Below, piece after piece: positions 32,886 to 45,207 of a DNA stretch of 64,000 nt. The notes below the pieces were generated by a model. It was not told where the DNA came from. It did not search any database and saw only the letters and a program-made list of their open reading frames with translations. Every line of letters starts with the position of its first letter. Within the stretch, counting starts at the first letter, position 1. Position numbers and translations under genes: made by a program. This DNA is from Paratinospora sagittata (lineage: Eukaryota > Streptophyta > Magnoliopsida > Ranunculales > Menispermaceae). The DNA lies in the NCBI GenBank assembly GCA_035771175.1, contig CM069597.1, positions 13,985,001 through 14,049,000 on the forward strand. Reading direction: 5' to 3'.

Positions 32886-34523
32886 ATGCAAACCAGGAAG
32901 AGAGGAAGGCCATGTACTGTCAGTCCAACAGAGGAAGCACCTCCTGAGATACATAACCAGGAACCGCCGCCTCCGACGACAACACAGGCCACACCCGACA
33001 CTGCCACTACGTCTGGGCAAGCAGTGCCACCCCAACCCACACCCTTTGCCATACCTTTGAGTATGGAAGTATTCTTCGCCAGATTTATCGAGGCGATGAA
33101 AGTAACTGTACAGACGACCGTTCGTGAGACCTCGGCCAATCAGGTTGTCACTGTTCAGGCACCTGTGAGATCTGGGTCGGAGACTCAAACCGACCAGATT
33201 ACAAAATACAAGAGGCTACAACCTCTTACTTTTGTTGGCACCATTGATGCTGAAGAGGTGCCGAAATGGCTGGATGAATCAAAGAAGGCTCTCGATGCAA
33301 TGTGAGTTGATGAGGGTTGAAAGATTCCACTTGCGACCTACCAACTTATTGGTGGAGCAAATACATGGTGGATAACAGTAAAGGAGGACCCAAGGGTCAA
33401 CACTACAAACATGAATTGGCAACAGTTCGAGTCACTTTTTATTGATGAGTACTTCCCCGGCGCTGTAAAGAGGCAGAAGCGCCAGGAGTTCACCAAACTA
33501 TACCAAGGCGACATGACAGTCAGGGAGTACGCTGGCAAGTTTAAAGAATTATTGGTCTACTCTCTCTCCACCATCTCAAAGGAGCAGGATAAGACCGATA
33601 AATTCTACAATGGCCTTCGTCCTGACATTCCACAAGCCTTGTCGATCTTGGATCTCAAGATTTACAAGGAAGTCGTTGACAAGGCCATAAGCTTTGAGCA
33701 GGAGAAGATTGTGCCGGAGCAGAGAGTGGATAGGGGAAAATAGCCTGCAACGTTTTCCCAATAGGGCAACAAGAAGAAGCCATACTATAATCAAAACCCA
33801 GCCCTCCCAGTCCCCGTTAAGAAGAATGAGGCCACGACACTTGCGGCCGAACCATCAAACCCTGGCCAACAGGGTTTTCGAAAACATGGCCGCCAAGGCC
33901 ATAATGGCAGGGGTGGCCGTCGAAACGGCAATGGCAGAGGTGGTGGTCAGCACCACAATCAGCATGGCCAACAGAACCATCAGCAGTAGCGGCCGACGTG
34001 TTACAACTGCGGCCAGCAAGGCCATGTAAGATATGCTTGTTCGCACCTTCAGCAACCTATTCCCGTTGTTCCCGTCCAACAAGTACCACATGCTGCTAAT
34101 GCCCAACCCAGGCAGAACCAGCAAAACTAGGGGCAACGGAACCAGGGCAGAGCATTTGCCATCGCTCAACAACCCCTCCCAGACAACAATGTAGTCAAAG
34201 GTACATTTCCCTTGTTCAATACAATGGTGCATGTCTTGTTCGATTCAGGTGTTACGTGTTCTTTTATATCGTCTGCATTGGTAAGACATTTAGGGTTGCA
34301 TCCTGAACCCACAAAAATCACACTCCATGTCACATCACTTTTAGGATCTGGTACTGACGTGAAATTGCAGTGTTCTCAATGTGAACTTCGAATGTCAAAA
34401 CAAATAATTTATGCAGATCTTTTTGTGATGGACATTGAAGACTTCGACATCATCCTCGGCATGGACTAGCTCGCACCACTTAATACAAAGATCGATTGTA
34501 TGAAAAAACAAGTTTAGTTAACC
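32886..34523 (+). pseudogene. gag: Tek-1 gag and protease
   Basis: The ATG at 32886 (MQTRKRGRP) is shared with Tek-2 (61101). Gag core: LQPLTFVGTIDAEEVPKWL, WWITVKEDPRV, FIDEYFPGAVKRQKRQEF and LYQGDMTVREYAGKFKEL. Then a Gly/Arg-rich stretch and the zinc knuckle CYNCGQQGHVRYAC (33999-34040). The protease follows with VLFDSGVTCSFIS (about 34235) and DIILGMD. In-frame stops occur at about 33303, 33318, 33741, 33762, 33988 and 34128, at 34467 (where the family has Trp after GMD) and near 34515. The whole gag-pol stays in one frame. Many of the stops look like C-to-T or G-to-A changes. Confidence 0.94.
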
Positions 34524-36115
34524 TTGCCCACGGGGGACCTTGTCAAGATTCAAGGAACAAGGAAATGGATACACAACTCGACTGCTGCACTTCTCAAGGC
34601 ACAACTTCGAGCTTTATCCCTTGGCGATGAATTTGAATCACCAGCACTGTACCCTCTCGAAGTTCACGATGTCCCAGTAATATCTGAATTTCCAACAATT
34701 TTTTTAAATGACCTTCTTGGTGTACCTCCGGTTAGGGAATTCGATTTTGAAATCAATCTCATACCTAGGATCGGGCCTATCTCAATTCCACCATACAGAA
34801 TGTCAAATGTCGAGCTGGTCGAATTGGACAAACAACTGAAGGAATTAGAGAGTAATGGCTTCATCAGAAAGAGTTCATCAGCCAGGGGCGCTCCAGTTCT
34901 GTTTGTTCGCAAAAAGGATGGTTCGTTACGACTTTGCATAGACTATCGCAAGCTGAATAACGTCACCATTAAGAACAGATACCCGTTGCCCAGGATCGAT
35001 GACTTGTTCGATCAACTTAGAGATGCCAAATACTTCTCTAAGATTGATTTAGGATCCGGTTATCACCCACTCCGGATCCGAGAGTCGGACATTACCAAAA
35101 CGACATTCAGAACTCGGTACGGTCACTACGAGTTCATGGTCATGCCGTTCAGTCTAACAAATGCACCTACTGCGTTCATGGATTTGAGGAACAACATCTT
35201 TAGGTTATACTTAGACCGATTTGTGGTGTTTTTTGTGGACGATATCTTGATATATTCCTCAATCGAGGAAGACCATAAGATACACCTGAGGATAGTCCTC
35301 CAGACATTGAAAAACCACCATTTGTATGCAAAATTGAGTAAGTGCGAATTTTGGACGAAGCGAGTTCAATTCCTAGGCCATGTGGTTTCAGGCAATGGCA
35401 TTGAGGTGGATCCTTCTAAGGTTGAAGCGGTTTTAAACTGGAAGCAGCCTACCACTGTTACTCATATTAGGAGTTTTCTTGGTTTGGTTGGCTATTACAG
35501 ACGCTTCATCAAGGACTTCTCAAAGATTGTTGAACCTATGACCAAGCTCACCTGTAAAGACGTGCGATTCATTTGGAATTCCGCATGTGAATCATCATTT
35601 CAGGAATTGAAGAAGCGCCTCACGACGACACTAGTACTAATCACTCCAAGAAACGCAATTGGATTTTCACTATACACTGACGCCTCTCTCCAAGGCTTCG
35701 GTGCTGTACTAATGCAAAAGGCCAAGTTGTTGCATATGCCTCGAGGCAACTGAAGATTCATGAGGGTAATTACCCAACACATGACTTGAAACTTATAACT
35801 GTCGTATTTGCACTGAAGTTATGGCGTCATTACCTATACGGTGAACGGTTTGAGGTCTTCTTGGATCACAAGAGTCTTAAGTACATCTACACCCAGAGAG
35901 ACCTAAACCTCCGCCAAAGACGATGGTTGGAATTCATGAAAGATTATGACTTTCAATTCTAGTACCATCCCGGTAAAGCAAATGTTGTGGCTGATGCCCT
36001 AAGTAGAAAATCTTATGTTGCTTGCACTCTTAACTTCGAAATGGGGAAGTTGGCTACAATGATGGAGAATTTTAACCTACAACTGATCGAGGAGGGTGCA
36101 AGATCACGACTTTCT
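34524..36115 (+). pseudogene. pol: Tek-1 reverse transcriptase and RNase H
   Basis: Same frame as gag. RT has [53 protein letters not shown] and the catalytic box [10 protein letters not shown] (about 35240). It ends with [13 protein letters not shown]. RNase H starts at about 35670 with [12 protein letters not shown] one-base deletion near 35718 shifts the frame, after which [19 protein letters not shown] and [15 protein letters not shown] continue to 36115. Tek-2 has the intact frame at the deletion point. It is non-functional. Confidence 0.95.
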
Positions 36116-37610
36116 TAATTATCAGCCAACTCTGAGCTGGTTCAAAAAATTTCAGCAGCTCAAGCCAACAACCCTATGTTAATGGAAAAACGCAAACTTC
36201 TACTCAGCGGACAGGACCTTCCTCACTGGTCGGTCTCTGAAGATGGGGCCATTTTTTATAAGAAACGTCTCTGTCTACCGAACGATTTTGAGGTTCGAAA
36301 AGAAGAGCTTACTGAGATGCACTATTTGAGGTTCGCCATGCATCCTGGGGGTGACAAGATGTACAAGGATGTCAATCAAAAATTCTAGTTTTCTGGAATG
36401 AAGAAGGCAATCGCACACTTCGTTGCTCGATGTCTCGTTTGCCAGCAAGTTAAGGCAGAATGAAGACTTCTCTCTGGACTTCTCCAACCGTTACCTATCG
36501 GAGAATGGAAGTGGGAGAACATGGCAATGGATTTTGTTACGGCCTTGCCTCGAAATAATAAAAGGCAAGATGCTATCTGGGTTATCATTGACATACTTAC
36601 AAAGTCTGCACACTTCTTTCCAATAAAGTTCAAGGATAACCCCGCCAAACTTGCCGAACTATATGAAAGAGAGATCGTTCGTCTCCATGGCATACCACTC
36701 ACGATCTTCTCTGATCGAGACCCTCGATTCACATCAATGTTTTGGCAAAGCTTCCAGAGTAGAACGGGCTCTAAGATCACAATGAGCACAGCCTTTCACC
36801 CTCAGACTGATGGGCAATCAGAGTGTCTTATCCAAATCTTAGAAGATATGTTACGGTGTTGCATTTTGGACTTTAATGAGGGATGGGCAAAATACTTACA
36901 TTTAGCTGAGTTTGCATACAACAACAACTACCAAACTACTATCGGCATGGCACTATACGCGACCCTCTATGGTTGCCCTTGCAGATCTCTGGTATGCTGG
37001 TTAGATATGGCAGATCGACCGCAGTTGGGCCCTGAACTAGTTCAAGAGACTTCTGAGAAGATTACACTAGTAAAGGAGCGACTTCGTGTTGCACAAAGTC
37101 GACAGGAGAGCTATGCTGACAAGCGGAGACAGCTCTAGAATTTGAAAAGGGGGACTTGGTTTTTCTAAAAGTTCAGCCGACAAGAGGTGTCAAACGCTTT
37201 GGGATCAAAGGAAAGCTCTCCCCACGGTATATCGTTCCATTTCAGATCATTGAACGTATTGAAAAACTTGCTTACCGTCTGTCCCTTCCATTGTCCATGT
37301 CTAAGGTTCATGATGTTTTTCAAGTATCCATGCTTCGAAAGTATCGTCCTGATCTTCGCATATCATCCCTCTAGTCGGGGTTCGGGTTGAGGAAGGAAAT
37401 AAGTATCAGGAGAGAGCGATACAGATTTTGGATAGAAAAACTCAAGAATTAAGGCGACGTAGCATACCACTGGTGAAAGTTCTCTGGGATCACCACGGAG
37501 TAGAGGAAGCAACATGGGAACTAGAAGCAACAATTAAAGAGAAATACCCTGAATTGTTTTCTAGTAATAACTGGTGCTGTGATACATTGTACTATTTCAC
37601 TTATCAATAA
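36116..37610 (+). pseudogene. pol: Tek-1 integrase with chromodomain tail
   Basis: HHCC finger MHYLRFAMHPGGDKMYKDV..CLVCQQVKAE (36320-36465), then the DDE core [23 protein letters not shown] and LIQILEDMLR (36521-36870). The GPF/Y-like module KGKLSPRYIVPFQIIERI (about 37210-37260) follows. The C-terminus RRRSIPLVKVLWDHHGVEEATWE (37455-37520) is a chromodomain-type end that, in chromoviruses, directs integration to particular chromatin. Stops at about 36387, 36462 and 37137 and a frameshift near 37370 break it. Confidence 0.94.
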
Positions 37611-37670
37611 AATGATGAAACTTTGGTTACAAATATCTTAATACATCGTTTCACTTGAATAACTCTGCAG

Positions 37671-38183
37671 ATGTCTGACAATAATATTGATGGATATAGT
37701 GACGCACACATGCAATGGCCTCCTTGGCCCCCTGTGGCGACTCCTTCAAGATTTGAGTCTAGTCACAACTACTTTGCATCACCAACTCCATCACCACACA
37801 GACAACGATCCTTATCGCCAGAGCGCGCAAGAATTTTTCGTAACAATTTCGCCTAAAACAATCCAGTGCCCTCATCTTGGCAGGATCTTCTACCAAAATT
37901 TCCAGGCAGCCGAGTTCGAGCAACAACACGAAAAAGTATTCCACCACTCAACCTACCTCCCCTCAAACGATGTAACCAGCGCCCTACACCACAATCTATT
38001 AAGCAAAGGTTGGAATCTTCTGAGGACGAATTCGAATCCATTTGCTATCCATGGTTTCATGATGTTGAGGATTCCACCGGCCACAGTGCCATTCAGGGAC
38101 CATACAGGCACTACCCTAAACTAGCAAACGATGACGCAGGCAGTGAATATCAAGTAGATAACCATCATGACTACTTGAACTGA
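37671..38183 (+). pseudogene. Tek-1 small ORF between pol and PPT
   Basis: ATG at 37671 (MSDNNIDGYSDAHMQWPPWPP), 170 codons in one frame with a single internal TAA at 37854-37856, ending HHDYLN. It is rich in Pro, Ser and Arg (SPHRQRSLSPERAR). It has no membrane segment and no signal peptide, so env is unlikely. Tek-2 keeps only the two ends (56314-56207) with an internal deletion, which shows the start and stop are shared in the family. Not recognised otherwise. Confidence 0.5.
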
Positions 38184-38202
38184 TTTCGAGGGTGAAATCC
38201 TT

Positions 38203-38217
38203 TTAAGGGGGGTAGAG
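38203..38217 (+). promoter_or_regulatory. Tek-1 polypurine tract
   Basis: aaggggggtagag lies directly before the LTR start TGTAATACCC. Tek-2 has the same tract on the minus strand (56173-56187). Confidence 0.9.
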
Positions 38218-39610
38218 TGTAATACCCTAGGTTTGCACAAAAAAAATAAATTGTTCGGGCAACCTGCCCGGATGTCCGGGCACCTGCCCGAACGTTCAGG
38301 CGCCAAATTCTCTATATGAACAACCCTCCCCGTCCTCATTTCTCACACCAAAATTATTGCTTCTTGTGATTTTCCTTCTCTTTTTCACTCATTTGAGTTT
38401 TTGTCTTATCTTTTGAGACTCTCTCTTAGAGATTCTTTGTGCGGTGCAACGCGGTTCTACCCGGGGGAAGGTGCCAGTTCTGAAAGGAGTATTTATCTGA
38501 AGGTGGGGAACGAAACATAGGTTTGCGTGTCTTATAACTTTTATTAAAGTTTACATTCATTTATCATTATGTCTACTATTCATTTACACTGCATTATTGC
38601 GTATAATGTTTATACTTGTCATACTTATGCCTGTATATTTGGAGTTCATGTATTACACTGTTGTTATGCCCGATTAGTGGTCAATCTGGCTCAACCAGAC
38701 TCAGTCTTGTCCTCAGTAACTTTAAATAGTTGACAGGAGGCAGTGTGCTGCTCTAGACGGTTGGTATTTAAGTAGACTTCGTGTCTCACCTCTCAACTGG
38801 AGACTGATCTGGTTGGTCTTATTTGAAAGCTATCAGCTTATACAAGTAATACTGAATGTCCTAACCTTACACGTAGTGATACCGACCCTAATAAGGATCA
38901 CTAGACGTTGCCAAATCCTGTCTAAATGTTAAAGTAAAGACCGGACCAGTTCATGCATTGGCATCATACATAGCACCACCTAGGGACATATGTGGTTTAT
39001 GATTCATAGAATAGTTAGAAGCGATGCTAGCTATTCATTATATTTCTTTGGAGAGGGACGTACAATGAGAACCTGGCTACTCTTGGGGAGGGACATCTAT
39101 ACGTGAATCCAAAGCATCGGTCATGAGGAGGGACGTACAATGAGAACCCGGCTACTCCTGGCGAGGGAAATCTGTACATGAACTCAGGTGATGTACAGTC
39201 ATCAAACCATTACGAGACAGTGTCATGCATACATACATATTGAATTGATTATGATGCTCTGATGTGTTTTTAAGATATTTGATTATGAAGTTTGCTTTAT
39301 TAATTGTTTTATTCACGAACTATTTTACCCACTGAGCGTGTAGCTCACCCCGTTGTTATCCAATTTTTCACAGGAGATTAGGGTGAACTGGGTGTAGGTT
39401 TTTGGGCCCACATTTTGTACCCTTTGTATTATTCATTGGGGATTTTGGGAGAATGTTCCCTTAACTATTACATGTACAATTAAATTCTGATTTTAATGAA
39501 ATCAGACTTGTACTTAATCGTGCTTCCGCGTACTCAGTTATCGTTATAATGCATTTGTGCCCCATCCGTGAGTGTCCCGCCGTTTAGGCGCGTCCGGACG
39601 GGGTGTGACA
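38218..39610 (+). mobile_element. Tek-1 3' LTR
   Basis: 1393 bp, TGTAATACCC to GGGGTGTGACA, the same length as the Tek-2 LTR. The gttcgggc / gaacgttcaggc cluster lies at 38256-38305 with a TATA-like tctatatgaa at 38311-38320. A direct repeat of about 80 bp with gagggacgtacaatgagaac lies at 39056-39160. It contains the 419-bp segment missing from the 5' LTR. Confidence 0.95.
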
Positions 39611-39615
39611 ATTTA

Positions 39616-40719
39616 TGGGTTTTCCAACTCAACATAAATTTCCTAGGTCATGTTCTTCCCATTCCAATCCAAAATCCCCCCTCCTGGGTGATAGATTCTA
39701 AATCTAAAATTATTCAAAAATTGGCCAGAGATTTGAAAGCATTAAGATTAGAAAAACATAAATAAATCAATAGAATCAATCAAATGACATTTAAAAATAT
39801 CAATTCATAATATCAAAATATAGATCCATCAAATCCCTAGATAAAATGTTTAGCTCATACTCAAATCCATTAATCAAAGAATGAAAATTAAAGAACTGTT
39901 CATCATCACAAATTGAAAGAAGAAATTGAATTAGAAGCCCCCCTGACAAGATGATCTCCTTCTTTAAGCTTCTTCAATCTGCAACTTCTCCTCTTCAATG
40001 GTTTTTTCTTGCCTCTTTTCTATTTTAAACCTAACCTATTCTCATATATTCTAATTGTATCTAATGCACTCTAATCCCTAAAACAAACCCTAAGATGAGC
40101 TTATATGCAAGTGTGGGTGAAAATACCTAAATTGGCCATCCAAAATGTGTCAAAAATGCCAAAAAGAACGCAAATGCAATTTCCCAAAGGCGCCTCGACC
40201 ATCAACTCTCCTTCTTTTGCTCTTGTGCAATGGTGTCGCGGCGCCCAGAACCTAAAATGCAGACCTTTTGTGCATTTCTTCTTGAATTGTTCTTTGGCTT
40301 TTGGTCCACATGTTGGGCATGTTTTTGACCTCATTTTGGCTTCAATTGCACCTCCTTAAGCTCTTTATTCACCTATAAAATAAAGCAAAAAACAAATGTA
40401 AGTAATCTATATTAATCAAATGACAAAAATCTATATGCAAGCATGTATTAACATGTAAAGTATAAAAATATTAACATGGAAGTGATGCAAATGACTTTAG
40501 GAAAAATACTTAAAAATGAAGATTATTTTCCTAAGCTAGCCTAATGCATTTTATTCATGAAAATACCTAGAACTATCTTCTAAAATTCATAAAAACATCT
40601 GAATGGACCTAAAACACTAAATATGAACAATTAATTCAATTATATCTCAAAACTAGCTAAATGCACCTAAAAACCTACCAAATTAACATGTAAACTAACA
40701 ACTAAAACTCAACTTATCA
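39616..40719 (-). mobile_element. Ath-2 3' LTR, part right of Tek-1
   Basis: Resumes exactly after the duplicated ATTTA and aligns with 45690-46748. It ends aactcaacttatca at 40719, next to the PPT. It contains a diverged form of the GC-rich motif (gtcgcggcgccc, about 40232) that is a perfect palindrome in the 5' LTR. Confidence 0.92.
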
Positions 40720-40731
40720 AATTTCCCCAAA
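40720..40731 (-). promoter_or_regulatory. Ath-2 polypurine tract
   Basis: The minus strand reads tttggggaaatt immediately before the LTR start TGATAAGTTGAG. Confidence 0.75.
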
Positions 40732-42418
40732 CTTAGACTTTGATCGTCCCGAGTAACGAGAAAAATGAAAGTTGGACAACAAAACTCTTCACATATTTCA
40801 AAATGAACAAAGGTTTGATTTGTAAAGATTTGATTCACGTGATCTGAAAGACAACACACATCTCTTACAACATAACTAAAGGAAAACTTCAAAAGTTTAA
40901 ATTTGTTTGTCTAGAATTTCAACCTACAAAACCATGTCTTCTTTTTTATCCTCATTGACAACCAAGCATAAAAACCATTCACATGACCACTCATAAATCA
41001 TATAGATCAATGCAAGCAAGATAGAAATACGATATCATAAAACAAAACATGAACTTCATATGCTTGTTTTTCACACTTCTCTCCACTAATATAGGTCTCA
41101 CACCAATTAGGATCAATATGACTTTAATAAGCTTGTAATGTAAGGCCAAGGGTAAGGGTATGACAACATGGATAAAATGAAGTTTAATACACCCAAAACC
41201 TCTTTGATACATAACACTTTTACACATTCCATGCCTTACAAAATGAATCAAACCTAACACATCATCCAAACATGATTTTTCAACAATTTTCATCTACATG
41301 ACTCCCAGCATACCCCCAAACTTATTCATTTCACTCATTGATGAAGAAACATGTTTTCTTTTCTCATTCTTTTCATTCTTCATCTTTTTCTTCTTTTTAA
41401 CACATTTTGAACCTTTTAGAATCTTTTCTCATCACGTTCACATAACAATTTCATTCCATAGCACATTTTTCCATAGCACATTTTTACAAACTTTCCCATG
41501 AAAAATAACCCAACCCATTACAATTCACATTCATTCAAAAAGTTAAGGGTGCAAGGGTTAAAAATAGGGGAAATCAATCAAGGGTATTGGCTAATCATTT
41601 TAGGTGACAAAGAATAATGAATAAAGCTCAAATAGGGTGAGTAAGGGTAATTCAACATGAAGGTGGGCTTAGTGGCTCAATTTATCCAAAAATGGCCTAA
41701 ATCATATCTCTAATGGTGTGATTCCTAGGATCTTACCTCAAGAAGTGATCAAACAAGTTCTAGAGTTCAGTTTAAAAATGAGATATAAAGGTACTTAACT
41801 TGCATAATCTCGATTTAAACAAACAAGTGGAACTCACGATCCTAATTTCATGCTCAAAAGTCAATGAGAATGTCCAATAAACATGACAAGGTAGATCAAG
41901 CACACAGACTTAAGAGTACTTTCTAATTTTTCAAAAGTCATGTTTAGAAATGAGTGCTAATCCTATCATAGATCATCCATACAAAATCAAATAAAATCAA
42001 AGCTCATAAAGGAATATGAATTTATTCAATGATCTAGACTCATCAAAAACAAAAATTTTCAAAATTTTTCTCACTAAGACAAAGAATTCAAACTCTCTCC
42101 CAAACTTAAAGTCGGCATTGTCCTTAATGCAAAAATATCCACAAAGCAAGATAAAAAGATAAGGTCAACGAAACTCCCCTAGCCTCGAAGGGTAGAAGGC
42201 TCTAAGTTGAGTCTCTTACATTTGGCAACTCCGAGGACCCCCAAACTTGAATTGAAACCTAGAAAGGGACAAAAAGAGATGTCATTAGTGGAAAAATAAA
42301 ACTCAATTCCTAAACTACAATGTCTAAAAAGAAAACAGAACATAAAAACTAAAATCAGGTTGGGTTGCCTCCCAACAAGCGCTTCTTTATAGTCTTTTGC
42401 TAGACTTTCGCTTTTCTC
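40732..42418 (-). other. Ath-2 3' internal non-coding region
   Basis: No ORF with domain character. It matches 1-1099 of Ath-1 in several blocks, including ggttgcctccca at 42362. It begins where RT and integrase would be expected in a complete Athila element, so the coding part ended after protease and this region was kept instead. Confidence 0.6.
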
Positions 42419-45103
42419 TTAAGGCGGATCATCCAGAAGCACTACCTTAACATTTCTTAGATCCATGCTGAAGTCATCCTTTAATCGTTTCCTCTTGGGC
42501 CGAAAGCGATATCCATCTTTCCTATTATGCTCATTCATGAGATGCAACAAATCTTCCTCTTCAACATGAGGCATCAAATATGGATCCGTCCACACCAAAT
42601 AAGGAGGGTCATCTAAATGCTCCACTTGGTCCATATAGGGCTTTAAGGAATCTTTCTGTGTTAGGCTTTTAAAAAGCCTCGGTGACACTCACATCAGTAA
42701 CATCCACCACATCAATTTGGTAACAAGTGTTCTTCTTCTTTAGAACTTTGGTTGTGTGGTAGATCTTGAACAGTACTTTGTCCTCATTGACTCTCAAGGC
42801 CAGATCACCAAGCTCCACATCTATCAATGTTCTTCCTGTCGCAAAAAATGGCCTCCCAAGTATCAATAGCATTCCATCATCCTCTTCAAACTCCAGCACC
42901 ACGAAGTGCACAGGAAAAATGAACTTGTCAACTTTTACCAACACATCTTCAATGATACCCCAAGGGTACGTGATGGATCGATCCGCCAATTACAAAGATA
43001 TTGTAGCAGGTTTCACCTCTCCAAGTCCAAGCTTCCTGAAAACAAAAAGAGGCATTAAATTTATACTTGCACCCAAGTCACAAAGTACTTTATCAAAAGA
43101 AATAGTGCCGATAGTGCAAGGTATACTAAAACTCCCTGAATCCCTAAGCTTTTGAGGAAATTTCTTTTGAAGGATTGCACTACACTCTTCATTTAGCTTG
43201 ATTGTTTCAAATTCAGCTAGCTTTCTCTTCTTGGACATCACCTCCTTCATGAATTTAGCATAATTTAGCATTTGCTCCAAAGCATCTGCTAGAGGGATGT
43301 TGATGTGAATTTTCTTGAAGATATTCAGAAATTTAGTGAATTGATCATCGAGCTTTTGTTTTACAAATCTTTGAGGGTAAGGAATGGGGGTTTTGAGGAT
43401 AGGCAGATTATCCAGGAATGTGATGCGATCCAGAACAAAGTCCCTCTTTGTAGCCTCTTGTTCTTTGTCACTTGCAACCTCATTTGCCTTGTTGTTCCAC
43501 TTCCTTTTGAACTTCTTTTTCAACCTCTTCTTGAGCTTGTGAATATGATGGAATGGATGGTGAAGAAGGAAATAAACTCGGCTTGACCTTGCTCGGTAAA
43601 GGAGAACTCTCAACTTCTTTGCCACACCTTAATTTGATAGCCATGCACCTCTCTTTTGGATTCAATTCTGTATTGCTTGGGAAGGAAATTTGTTGATGTT
43701 GTTGGGCACTCATTTGTGTAGCCACTCGCCAAACTTGAGTCTCTAAGTTCTTAATAGAGGCACCCAAGTTGCTCACTTGAGTTATCACTTGACTCATAAA
43801 ACTCATTTGATTAGCCATGTGAGCCGCCAATTTATCCAACTTTGTTTCATTCTTGGTGAAACATTAGAAAAGTAGTCATTGCATCTTCCAGACTTGATTT
43901 CTTCTCTTGGACTTGATTCTGAAACCTCGACAGTTGCAACACATTTTTATTATTAGAGTAGAAAAAAAAATGATTCTTAACCCCCGGATGGTATTGATTT
44001 GGCACTCGAGTGCCACTTTGGTTCCTTCTGTAGTTGTCTTGGTTGCCTCTATAGTTGTACAATCTGTTGTTCACAAACTGTACTTGCTCATCTTGACCAA
44101 CCAAGCCTTGTTGAACCATGTGTGCTGCAACAATGGATTCAATGGATGAGGTAGATGAAAGAGAAGGATTGCCTTGGATAGAGGCAGACAAAGTTGTCAT
44201 TTGGTGTTGCATTGAAGACATTTGAGCTGATAAAGCTATCAGTTGATCTACTTCATACAATCCGACCACTCTTTTTGTTGGAGCCCTCTCATTTGAGTGT
44301 TCATAGAAATTGGAAGCCATTTCTTCTATCAACATGAGAGCCTCATTTGTTGTCTTCCCCATGAGAGTACCACTAGCCTCCGCATCAACCCATGCTCTTG
44401 TAGACATGGTCATTGCATTGTAGAAAATCTGGATTTGAAGCCAATCTTGATAACCGTGTTGTGAGCATCTTCTCAACAAATCCTTGAATCTTTCCCATGC
44501 TTCATACAATGATTAGGTCTCAAGTTGCTTAAACTGGCTTAGCTCTACTATAAGTTGGGCAATTCTTGCTGGCGTGAAGAATTTTTGAAGAAATTTGTAC
44601 ACCATTTCTTCCCAATTTTTGATACTACTTGGTAGAAACGACCGTAGCCAAGATCTTGCCTTGTCCCTCAGTGAGAATGAAAACAACCTCAACCTTATCT
44701 ATTCTTTGGGCACCCTATTGATTTTAATTGTATCACACATTTCCAGAAATATGTTAATGTGCACTGTAGGGTTCTCTTGTGATGCTCCCAAAAATTGGTG
44801 CTGTTGCACCATTGTGATCAAGGCCAGCTTCAATTCAAAATTATTGGCATTGATGGGTAGTCTTGCTATGCCTGAGAAATTGTTGTTTACCATGGGCTTG
44901 AAATAATTTCTCAATGGCAATTGATCATTCCCTTCCGCCATGACCGGCTCTTCAACTCTTTGGCCTATTCTCAACCTCCCAAAAGTTCTTTCAATTTCGG
45001 GGTCAAGAGGCACAAGTTCATAGCTTCGAGTCCTTCGCATCAACCGCAAAATTTTATCAAGAGAAGAGAACAAAAATTTCAGAAAATAGCAAGTAAAATG
45101 CAA
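42419..45103 (-). pseudogene. gag: Ath-2 gag-protease
   Basis: A likely start is the MRRTRSYEL near 45043. Gag: LRNYFKPMVNN, then PTVHINIFLEMCDTIK, FSFSLRDKARSWL, YEAWERFKDLLRRCSQHG and STRAWVDAEASGTLMGKT. The stretch RVPNQYHPGVKNHFFFYSNN takes the place of the family motif seen before the zinc-binding region. A second half has FPSNTELNPKERCMAIKLR and, further on, DGMLLILGRPFFATGRTLID. The protease motif is DLGASINLMP (about 43060), a usual Athila/Tat form. Stops at 44699, about 44515, 43847 and 42990, plus frameshifts near 43840, 43600 and 42680, break it. There is no RT or integrase downstream. Confidence 0.9.
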
Positions 45104-45184
45104 ACAAAAACAAATAAAAAGAAATACCTAAATTAAGATCAAAATCAATTTTTAATGGTATTAATAATAGAAAAAATGGCAGTA

Positions 45185-45202
45185 TCTCTGGCAATGGCAC
45201 CA
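45185..45202 (-). promoter_or_regulatory. Ath-2 primer-binding site, decayed tRNA-Asp type
   Basis: The plus strand reads tctctggcaatggcacca. Relative to the Ath-1 PBS region it differs by four transitions (three C-to-T and one G-to-A). This fits deamination of methylated cytosines after insertion. Confidence 0.8.
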
Positions 45203-45207
45203 AAAAC

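Larger units (their letters stand above)
17669..39610 (+). mobile_element. Tek-1: full-length Tekay-like (chromovirus) LTR retrotransposon
   Basis: Plus-strand element with TSD ATTTA (17664-17668 and 39611-39615). 5' LTR 17669-18457 plus 29859-30043; PBS 30049-30060; accessory ORF 30525-32047; hairpin leader; gag-pol 32886-37610; small 3' ORF 37671-38183; PPT; 3' LTR 38218-39610. The integrase ends in a chromodomain-like tail, placing it near Tekay/Del. All ORFs carry stops, so it is dead. Without Tek-3 it is about 10.5 kb. Tek-2 (54780-64000) is the same family. Confidence 0.92.

Noticed and set aside
33855..34232. 125-codon minus-strand ORF opposite Tek-1 gag
   Set aside because: Antisense shadow of the Gly/Arg-rich and CCHC region.
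37671..38183. Envelope gene in Tek-1
   Set aside because: It is in the env position but has no signal peptide, transmembrane segment or cysteine pattern. Kept as an unknown ORF.
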